Assembly: GCA_013400115.1 (NCBI GenBank)
Contig: VXBP01009366.1
Coordinates: 186,001 to 250,000 of the forward strand
From: Rhinopomastus cyanomelas
Lineage: Eukaryota > Chordata > Aves > Bucerotiformes > Rhinopomastidae
DNA length: 64,000 bases
Reading direction: 5' to 3'
Position numbers and translations under genes: made by a program. The notes beneath the pieces were generated by a model, which had not been told where the DNA came from, ran no database searches, and saw only the letters and a program-made list of their open reading frames with translations. Shown here in pieces: positions 55,116-64,000 of this stretch. The first letter of the stretch is position 1; the number at the start of each line of letters is the position of its first letter.

Positions 55116-57140
55116 CTGTGGACAAAACAGACATGGTCAGGGTGTTGCAAGCTGACTTTTTCCTGCCAGTCTGAGACATGGACATCCTGCAAGCTCAACA
55201 AAGCCTGGCCTGGGACGAGGGGTTGTGCTATTAGGTCCTATCTTTCGCCCTGTGAGACTCATGCTAGGTACAATAGTGCTTGCAGAGCAGCTGCAGAGCT
55301 CTCGCCTCTTCCAGGAAATCCAGGCTGATGTAGAAGTTTCCTTAAGACTCCACTTTCACAGTTGCAAGGTGAGATTGGATGAACATGCTTAAGCAAGAAG
55401 CCTCAAGAAACACCCAGAATTTGGCCCAACCCTACAAAGTGTTGTGTGGCCTCAACAGCTGCTCATGGGCGCCAGGTGCTATCTAGGGACACAGTCATTT
55501 TTGGACTTCTCAGAGCCTCAGCAGCAGCAAGAAGGCCTTGAGTTTGAAATCATCCTGTTAGTCACAGTTTATTATCTTTACTTGAAAAGAAAATGCTGGC
55601 AGTTCCTGCATTAACTCCAGTGTGGTTGAGATGAAGGTTGTCTTCAGTGTGATGCTTCAGAGCGTTTGGCTGAAGTGCAAGGGCCATGTGAGAGGCTGAT
55701 GCACATTCTCTATGTTAAGGCAGCAATTTTCTCCCTGTGCCACTTCATCCTGATGCTACATGTCACAAACATCTAGTGTTTAAGGGCTGTGGACCTTCCA
55801 GCCTTGATGTTGGTACTGTGCATCCATGTACTGGGGGCTCCCCGGCTTGCAAAACCACCTGAAGTGCTTTTGCCTTGGAAGGTCCATAGGTGATGAGTTA
55901 CCCTGGAGTCCCAGCTGCTGGGTTCTCTGTTTCCATGGGCCTCTTACTTCTGTGTCTCAGGTTTTTTTGCAGAGCCAAGACCTTACTTCCTGGATTGTTC
56001 CTCTCCAACTGTCAGGGACTCTGTGTGTGTGTGTGCAGATACTAGTGTTTTTGCCACCTGGTTTAAAGGAAGACACGTGGCTCATTGTACATCTCCCTCT
56101 GACATCCTACTCAAGGGCCCTTTGAAATCCATATAAAGAGACCTTAAAGCATCCTGGGGAAACTGCTGAAAACAAGGAGAAGACAACCCCTTACTTCTCA
56201 GCTTGCGCTTTTACTAGCCTGTGCTTAAGCTACTAGTGACGTGTATGCTTGCACTGGGATGCTCTGTGCAGGGGAATGTCCACCGAGGAGGACAGGATAC
56301 CCTGTTTGTTCTCTCTCTGGGCAGGTTTCCTCGTCAGTTCATTTTACAGTTCAGGTTTTCCTTTAAGACAGAATGCCATGTAGTTAATCAGCTGCCACAC
56401 CACTTGCCTTTGGGGTCCTTTTCTCCCTTGCCCATGCTCAGGGATGTACCAACCTTTGTCCAACACTTCTGACTCCTTCCAAGAGCCTGGGGGAGACTCC
56501 ACATTGGCAGGTGGATCAATGACTTTTACGTTATTTGCTCCTTGATCTAAATCTGTCTTGGCTTGACAAATCTCTCACTCCACCTGGATTCGAGTGTGAG
56601 CTGTTTGGCTGAGCACAGGCAGCTCCCACTGCCAAACACTTGAGGGTAAAACAGGAGGGATCAGGGAGTGGAGGAACAGCCAGGCTCTAGGGCACTTCGG
56701 CAGGGGCTTGCAAAACAGAAACCAGCCCAAGACGGATGTTTGTTGTTGGGATAACACAAACGTTTCAGAGGAAGGGGAAGGGAGGAGAAAGATGTGTGAT
56801 AAAATGTTTGTTCCTTCCAACAAACAGGAAAAAAGAAAAGTAAGTTGCCTGCAAGAAAACTTGGTTTGGTTGTGGCTCTTAGAGGAGAAAAGAAACTGAG
56901 ATCAAAATTGGAATTTACAGGAGAAATTGCTCTTCATCACAAGAAAAGAAGTTCAAGTCCAGGTGCTTTCCTCCATCAAGTGTTAAGGAATAGCTTCGGA
57001 TTGGTAACTGAAGTGTCTGACTTCATGTGGCACTTTGAGCGCGATAGTGCCAAAGATGTTGTGTCCCTCTGAGCACTGGATACTGCCTTTGGCAAACTGG
57101 AGCTGCTCTGTGATCCCAGCAAGAGATCCCCCTTGCCCCA

Positions 57141-57350
57141 TTCACAGAATCACAGAACCACTGAACATTAAGGATCAGAAGGGACCTCAATAGATCACCT
57201 AGTCCAACCGCCCCGCCAGAGCAGGATCACCTAGACTAAGTCACACAGGAATGCGCCCAGGAGGGTTTTAAACACCTCCAGTGAAGAAGACTCCACAAGT
57301 GCCCTGGGCAGCCCATTCACTGTGAAGAAGTTCCTTCTCCTCTGCCTCCT
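57141..57350 (-). repeat. CR1 LINE 3' fragment, antisense
   Basis: It begins TTCACAGAATCACAGAACCACTG and continues AGCAGGATCACCTAGACTAAG and GAAGAAGTTCCTTCTCC. There is an internal deletion after GCAGCCCATTC. Confidence 0.9.
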
Positions 57351-58791
57351 GTGAAGGAACAATGTGGAGAAAGAGGAAACACTGAACGCTAGGGAAGACA
57401 TGACCTCTGTGGATATTTGCTGAGGTGGTACAACAGGACACCTTGTCGAAGCCTGGGCATGCTGAGCAGCTGGCTCCTAACATTCAAGTCAGGCAAGGCA
57501 ACAAGCATAGAAAAGCAATCACCTGCTGTGTTGATATTTGGCTTCAAAGTGCTTAGTTTGGAGGTAGGTAATGAAAATTATCGGAAGGATGTTCTTCGTC
57601 GGTGAGAAAATTATGAGCAACCAAAAAAGTTATAAAAAAGTTTGCTGTCCGAGCTGAACCCGAGCGAGCTGTTACCCAACCCCTCAGCAATAATAGAAAC
57701 GAGACAGCTGGAAAGGTAAACACTTGAAAAGCTGTGCTTTTCTTCTACCCTGCTTTTCTTTTTTCTCCCCAGGTAAACAAATTTTAACAAGTGGAATTGC
57801 AACACCTCCAATGTTTGTCAATTTGAGCTCAGCCCACACGACGTTATATTCTGCCCCGTAAATTACAGCTGGTTTGATAGCAGCTCAACACACTTGGTTC
57901 TGGGCTATAAAAAACCCCTCTTGTGATGCAAAAACAGGACAGGTCTTTAAGCCCTTGTTATTTGAGCTGTTGTCCACCACTGCCCTCAGCAAGACCAATG
58001 AGCTTTGATATCTGTGTATCTTTGCAGGTCAGTAGTGTGGAATGAGTCTGCCTTTGGGAAACCATCCATGACAGTAGCTTTGTCCAGGAAAAAGCAGGAC
58101 AGTCATTGCTTTTTTGTGGGCTGTCATGTGGGCTGGTTTTCAGTTAGGCACCTCCAGGAGACAACAGTGGTGTCTTTGCAAAAGCAATTTTCATGACTGA
58201 CTTCTGGCAGGATGGGTTCCTTGCCCTGCTACGAGGCTGTCTGGGTTACAGAGGCTGCAGAGTACCAAACAGCCTCTGTCCCCCAGGCAGGCCAGGAAGA
58301 GATGCTTCATCTTGGCCGGTGTCTCCGGCAATGACTGCAGAAGCACACCAGAGAAAAAGAAAGAAAAGCATTCTGCAAGGTTCATTGTGCCCCCACCCCC
58401 AAAATGATGCACTGGGCTTTCTAGAAGAAAGGTTTTTCTGTCCTTGTCAACAACTTCTTATCACAAACTGGGCACAAATGAGATTTTTTCCAGATCATCC
58501 CCGCAGCACTCTTAGTAGAATTTGATTCATTTCACTCCCTGTCCCATATGTTTTCCCAATGGACTAAAAGGTTCCAGAGGACATCCTTTCACTGACGTGA
58601 GAGATATTTCAATGCAGACATTAGCACTGTGAGCTCCATGTCTGGAAAAGCCACCTGCAAGGGAGCAGGACAACTGGACAACTCCATCTTGCACACAAGG
58701 GAAGGCAGGTTCTGCTAACGTGTTAAATACTGGGGCAATAAAAGTGCTTGCAAAGAGTAGGCTGCAAGGAAGGGGAAATGCAAGAACAATC

Positions 58792-59521
58792 CCAGGTACC
58801 AGTATAGGCTGGGGACTGAGCTGTTGGAGAGCAGTGTAGGAGAAAGGGAGCTGAGGGTCCTTGTGGACAGCAGGATGACCATAAGCCAGCAATGTGCTCT
58901 TGTGGCCAAGAGGGCCAAGAGCATCCTGGGGTGGATCAGAACAGGGTTGGTTAGCAGATCAAGAGAGGTTCTTCTCCCCCTCTACTCTGCACTGGTGAGA
59001 CCACATCTGGAGTATTGTGTCCAGTTCTGGGCCCCTCAGTTCAAGAGGGATGTGGAGCTGCTTGAGGGAGTCCAGCGTAGGGCAACGAGGATGATGAAGG
59101 AGGTGGAGCACCTCCCTTATGAGGAGAGGCTGAGGGAGCTGGGTGTCTTTAGCTTGGGGAAGGGGAGACTGAGGGGTGACCTCATTAATGTCTACAAATA
59201 TTTGAGTGGTGGGTGTCAGGAGGATGGAGCCGGGCTCTTCTCAATGTCATCTAGTGAAAGGACAAGGGGCAATGGTTGTAAGCTGGAACATAGGAGGTTC
59301 CACATAAATATGAGAAGGAACTTGGTCACAGTGAGGATGATGGAGCACTGGAACAGGCTGCCCTGGTTAGTTGTAGAGTCTCTTTCACTGGAGATGTTTA
59401 AGACCCGCCTGGATGTGTTCCTGTGTGGCTTGGTGTAGGTGATCCTGCTGTGTCAGGGGGATTGAACTGGATGATCTTTCGAGGTCCCTTCCAATCCCTA
59501 ATGATTCTATGGTTCTATGAT
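58792..59521 (+). repeat. CR1 LINE, sense, longest young copy, with a 204-codon ORF2 remnant
   Basis: The sequence runs from CCAGGTACCAGTATAGGCTGG to GATTCTATGGTTCTATGA. The frame 58824-59438 encodes the ORF2 region after the RT core (SALVRPHLEYCVQFWAP; HLPYEERLRELGVFSL; FLCGLV stop) without interruption. The copy is 5'-truncated and lacks the RT catalytic core, so it cannot move by itself. Confidence 0.93.
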
Positions 59522-59589
59522 AAATCTCATCACATCTGCATTGTGCACTGGTGACACTGGCATAGGAAGGCTAAATATATTGCTGGTAC

Positions 59590-60060
59590 TTACATTGTTA
59601 ACTGGATGTTGATAATTTGGAACGGGTGTGGAGAAGAGCAATAAAAAGCATCTGAGGGCTGGAAAAAACTAGGATGGAGCCTTAGAGAACTCAGTCTGCT
59701 TAGCTTATTAAAGTTAAGATCAAGGAGATGAGAACAGCATAATGTATAGGATTCTTCCTTGTTAGAACATGGGTACTAAAGTGGTTCTGTGATTTAAGGG
59801 AGAAAAGAATAATATGAACAACTGTCTGAAGTCAAAGCCAAAGAAAATTCAAATGGGAAATATGAGCTGGTTTTTTTCTCTTTTTGCTAGCACTAAGGAT
59901 GATTAACCACTGGAACAAACTACAAAGAGAAGTGGTAGAATCTCCGTTGCTTTCATTTCTAGTGACTTCATTTTTTCTTCTCAAAAAGGACAAATGCAAA
60001 TATTTTCCATCAGTTGTTGGCAGTAGAGGAGTTGAACTAAGTTCAAACCTGACATGATAT
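59590..60060 (+). repeat. Ancient L3/CR1-like LINE fragment, sense
   Basis: Phrases such as GAAGAGCAATAAAAAGCATCTGAGGGCTGG and GATGATTAACCACTGGAACAAACT follow the order of the CR1/L3 ORF2 3' region but are highly diverged and lack an octamer tail. It directly follows the younger CR1 at 58792. The boundaries are approximate. Confidence 0.6.
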
Positions 60061-60957
60061 GAATTGTCCCACTGGACTAACCTTTGCCATGATGGATTTC
60101 CAGCTCTATTGTGGCAAAATTGTCCTTTCCTCAATTTGGCCACGGATAAGCAGGGAGACATAAATCAAACGGTGCAAATTCCCCCGCAGTATTTCCGACA
60201 GCAAAGGGTCAGCGTGAGACTTGTCTGGAGAAGAATAAATCTCTATCAGGAGTGGCAGTGTCGGGGTGTGTTGGAGCTCTATTCACTCCTTCCTCAAGTG
60301 CTGGAGAGGAAAACTCACTTCTGCCACGGCAGTATGCTCAGTCCTGGGAATAAAAAGGGCACTTTCGCACGTGAATGGGACCCAGATGTTCCAGATGATA
60401 CTGTTCTTAGTACTAATGAATTGCACATGCCTGGCACTCCCTGCCGACGATGAGGTTCCCAATAATTTCTCAGAGAGGAACTTGTTAACTCCCTTGCACA
60501 GGTGAAGGCAGAAAGCACAGGTTCATCTTGACACTGATCTGACAGACCAGTCTGCCTTGCTGGGAAGCTCTCAGTCCCACAGAGTATTAGAGGAAGCTTC
60601 TGATGCCCTGGGATGCAGGGATGAGCTGTTTGATGTTTGCTTCCAGGCAGGAAGGGCACTGAAAATCAGTGGGTCCTTTTGAAAGTTTTGGACAGAACGA
60701 GGACTGAAATTGGAATGGTAACCCATTAGTCTGGCAACTGGTTTTGTCCTCTTGTCACTAATCCTCACTGTTAGAGACAAATCTTTTTGTAACATGATAA
60801 AATCTGTAAGAAAGAAATTCCACTAAATATCCTGCACTGAGTATCTTCAGATCACAGTGCATTCAGCTGGAAGGTCTTCTGTGACCTAGGAAGGGAACAC
60901 TTCTGGATGAGTGGCTTGTCCTCAACAATAAAACATCAATCAAGACCAATTGTATGA

Positions 60958-61698
60958 GTTTCAGTAGGGCCAAATGTCAGCTACTGCACTTGGGCCATAA
61001 CAACCTCCAGCAGCGCTGCAGGCTTGGGGAGCAGTGGCTGGAGAGCTGCCCAGCAGAGAGGGACCTGGGGCTGCTGACTCACAGTGGCTGGAGATGAGCT
61101 GGCAGTGTGCCCAGGTGGCCAAGAAAGCAAATGGCATCCTGGCCTGCATCAGCAATAGTGTGGCCAGCAAGACCAAGGAGGTGATCCTGCCCCTGTCCTC
61201 AGCCCTGCTCCTTGAGGACTGGGGACAGTTTGGGCATCACAGTGCAGGAAGGACAGGGAGCAGCTGGAGAGGGGGCAGAGAAGGGCAACTGAGCTAGTTA
61301 GGGGTCTGGAGAACAGGTCTGATGAGGACAGGCTGAGGGAGCTGTGGCTGTTCACCCTGGAGAAGAGGAGGCTGAGGCAAGACTTCACTGCTCTCTATGG
61401 CTACCTGAAGGGAGGTTGCAGTGAGGCAGAGGTTGGCCTCTTCTCCCTAGGGACTGGTGATAAGAGCAGAAGAAATGGGGTCAGGTTGGGTCTGAGGAAA
61501 AGCTTCTTCCCAGAAGGAGAGGGGAGGCCTTGGAACAGGCTGCCCAGGCAGGGGGCAGAGGCACCGTTCCTGGAGGGGTTCAACAAATGGGCAGACAGGA
61601 TACTTGGGGAGACAGGTTGGTGGTTGGGGGTTGTAGGGTGGACAGTTGGACTTCATGCTCTTGAAGGTCTTTTCCAACTTTTATGATTCTATGATTCT
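60958..61698 (+). repeat. CR1 LINE, sense, different subfamily
   Basis: The words TGTCAGCTACTGCACTTGGG, GTGCCCAGGTGGCCAAGAAAGC, CAGAAGAAATGGGGTCAGG and the ending CTTTTATGATTCTATGATTC identify a 740 bp copy. It belongs to a CR1 group unlike the one at 58792. Frameshifts break the ORF2 remnant. Confidence 0.9.
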
Positions 61699-61816
61699 AC
61701 CAGCTGAAACTCAGGTTGCAGGAAGTGTGACACCTGAACTAACTCCTGATCACAAAACAGCTCACTGGATGGGGACTAGAAAAGCCACAATGAGGGACGG
61801 GTGTGACAGACAGTAA

Positions 61817-62006
61817 CAGAGATGCCATGAAGCATTGGAACAGGCTGCTTAGGGATTAACATGCCATTCCTGGGTGGGTTTAAAAGCTGTGTAGACCTAG
61901 AGCTTAGGGACATGGTTTAGTGGTGGGCTTGGGACACCGGGGTTAATGGTTGGACCAGATGTTCTTAAAGGCATTTTAGAACCCCAACCATTCTATAACT
62001 CTATGG
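61817..62006 (+). repeat. CR1 LINE 3' fragment, sense, old
   Basis: GAGATGCCATGAAGCATTGGAACAGGC to CATTCTATAACTCTATGG includes the text GGTTAATGGTTGGACCAGATG. It is an older CR1 group with a decayed octamer tail. Confidence 0.85.
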
Positions 62007-64000
62007 CACATGAGAGGTAAGAGGTAGAGTTCCAGAATTAGAGGGCATTTAACAAAACTAAGGGGTAGTGGTATGAAAACAATTTTCCCAGAGCCCATTA
62101 TCTTGAAAGACGTATGTGTAGGTGGACAAGGTCAGGTCCAGGTAAGAGACTGGGAGAATCTTTTCTCCATTATTCAATTTAGCTCACTGGCTCCAGGCTC
62201 CCGGCAAGTGAGACAGCAAATGCTGTGTCCTTTTGACAGCAGGATGTTCAGCATTGCAGGAACTTTTGAGTCAGTGGGATTTCCAGGAGATAAAGTTTTC
62301 TGTGGACCCAAAAAGAGACTGATCTGTGTTTTGACCACATTTGCTCTGACTTAAAGAGCACGTCCTTGCCATGTGATGAAAGAAAAGCTATCCAGACTTT
62401 CTCTAGCCAGTTCAGTCACTAAAGAGCTGCAGTGACTCTCTACTGTGTGCTTAGGATAGGTCACTCCAACTCTGCATCTCATCCATATCCTAGCACCTCT
62501 GCTGAGAGGCAGCTCCTTTGGTTGCACCAGAAAAGAAGGGAACTGCAGCCTGTGGCAGAGATGTAGTGACAACAAGAACTGCTCTCAAGCACTTCGTCAC
62601 CCTGTCAGCACAGCAGCATGGGGGTTTCAGATGCTCATTTCTAAATAAAAAAAAACCCCTTTATGCCCAAGAAAGGATGTGGATTTTTGGTGAAAAATAC
62701 CCCTTGGCTTCTTACAAATCATTAACTGACAAATATCTACGTCTACCTCTGATGTAGATGCTAAGACACATCCTATTCTGAAAAGATCAGACTTGGAGGT
62801 AACACCTTCAGCATCCTACTCCCATGGACCACCCTGATCAGACACCTCCCTTCTGCCACCAGCAGCACAGTGCCCAACTGCAGCACTCAAGGGTCTCGTC
62901 ATCAAAGCCTGGGAAAGGATGGCGCCAGTTATGAGGAGCTACAGATTTCATGATGAGTGATTTACACGAGGCTGTGCTTACTGAACAACCTGCAGCCTCA
63001 GCCAGAAACCTGCAGCAGCAATAGATGGGAAGAAGATCAGGGAATTCCTCAGCAGAGGGGTAATTTATTAGCAGAGACTGCTTAAGACCCCTTAACTAAT
63101 TCCAGATTGAGGCTTGTATATTCTGACGTTGGTGCTTCATTTCAGTGCAGGATGATCACCCACATCTCTCCCAAAGGCCCAAGGTGTGTGGAGGAGGAAG
63201 ATCACATCTGTGCACCTGGGAAGGTCATGCTTTCAGCTGTGGCCAGTCACATCCATGAGTATTAATAGGGCTGTACAAGAGAGATTCCTCTGTGCTCCTC
63301 CACATCTGCCTTTGGCTCTTGTCCCCCAGGTGCTCATTTTCATACCTCTCAGGCTAGAAGCTTCCTGATGTTTGTGGTAGTAGCCCGCTGCTCTCCATCC
63401 CTGTACAAATCCTGACACTTGCAGAGGAATGTGCACATGTTTCATCTGCACCCTGGTAGGGAAAGTCTTGCTTGGCTGGCTTTTGGGAGTGTTTGCTTCT
63501 CAGCTTGTGGGTGAGTCTGAAGCAGGGGAGCATCCTTGGCTGAAGTGCGGGAAGAACACTGGGTGACTTTCCACTGGCTGCATGCTGACAAGGGTATGCA
63601 GGGAAACATGGGAGAGATTTATGGGGCCACTTCTGCCAAACACTTGTGATCCCACAAAAATTTAGCATCATGTCCCACAGTGCCTGGCAGAATCACACAT
63701 GTGTTCCCTTCCAATTGTCTGTGGTGGGACAGGCTTCTCTCCCTTGTGACCTAATGGTCAGTGACTTTTATTTTTTGAGCTGGCCTGTTTAATTAAGGAA
63801 TTGCTTCTCACCCAAAGTAAGGGATAAGGCAAATGAAAGCAGCATGCTTTTGAGACCGAAATAAAACCCAGCTCACCCGCCGTGTCAGCTATTAAAACTG
63901 AATGAAGTGGTTGCATTATGATGGTCATGGGATGCCTTGTAGAATGAGCACTATTGTGGGTGAAAACTACTTATTTGACATTTCTCAAGTTGCTTTTAGC
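62007..64000. other. Unique sequence at the right edge
   Basis: No repeat, LGR6 exon or RNA gene was recognised. Open frames are under 110 codons and carry no family features. Confidence 0.6.

Larger units (their letters stand above)
55116..64000 (-). other. LGR6 intron, incomplete, extending past the window
   Basis: This sequence lies upstream, in gene order, of the first exon found. It holds CR1 copies at 57141-57350, 58792-59521, 60958-61698 and 61817-62006 and an older L3-like copy near 59590-60060. 55116-57140 and 62007-64000 are unique with no recognised exon. I infer it is intronic because seven LRR units and the signal peptide are still missing. Confidence 0.65.

Noticed and set aside
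59580..59640. Possible missing LGR6 LRR exon with donor-like AATGTAAGT at 59590
   Set aside because: Translation before the donor shows no LRR pattern, and the sequence belongs to an old L3-like element.
61070..61100. Donor-like CTGTGAGTC on the minus strand
   Set aside because: It lies inside a CR1 copy and has no LRR coding sequence before it.
1..64000. Bacterial-type features, CRISPR arrays, operons or a new multi-gene system
   Set aside because: Split exons, GT-AG introns, CR1 LINEs and microsatellites show vertebrate nuclear DNA. No array or gene cluster of that kind is present.

Overview
This window is vertebrate nuclear DNA, most probably from a bird. The evidence is about two dozen CR1 LINE fragments whose 3' ends carry the (ATTCTATG)n octamer tail typical of avian and reptilian CR1, no mammalian SINEs, and one recognisable multi-exon gene whose protein is closest to the R-spondin receptor LGR6. 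The species cannot be named from the sequence. Many CR1 copies share one recent-looking 3' end, so one subfamily has dominated here.

The gene is LGR6 on the minus strand, running from about 55.1 kb down to its stop codon at 15509. I placed thirteen coding exons by translation, splice sites and reading phase, and they join without a frameshift or internal stop. They are ten leucine-rich-repeat (LRR) exons (55.1, 42.2, 40.7, 39.4, 38.2, 37.3, 31.3, 28.6, 26.9 and 26.2 kb), a cysteine-rich hinge exon (24.0 kb), a small acidic linker exon (18.5 kb) and one large exon with the seven-helix domain and cytoplasmic tail (15.5-16.7 kb). The signal peptide, LRRNT cap and roughly the first seven LRR units (about 215 residues by comparison with mammalian LGR6) are not in the window. 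They should lie beyond 64 kb. The gene is therefore partial at its 5' end.

Layout: 1-15.5 kb is the flank downstream of LGR6, with CR1 fragments, a CTAT microsatellite, two possible polyadenylation signals and no recognised gene. 15.5-31.4 kb holds the 3' half of LGR6 with modest repeat content. 31.4-37.3 kb is one intron dominated by CR1, including a long antisense copy with reverse-transcriptase sequence and a sense CR1 nested inside it. 37.3-42.3 kb has five closely packed LRR exons. 42.3-55.0 kb is a large intron with few repeats and several stretches that look like possible regulatory elements. 55.1-64 kb is the 3' part of another intron, rich in sense CR1 copies and an older L3-like element.

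I saw no operon, CRISPR array, toxin system or new multi-gene system. The leads most worth checking are a homeodomain-motif cluster in the 12.7 kb intron, a plus-strand cryptic exon with good splice sites at 50.24-50.34 kb, a CR1 fold-back at 6.8 kb, and an N exactly where a CR1 copy ends at 30385.
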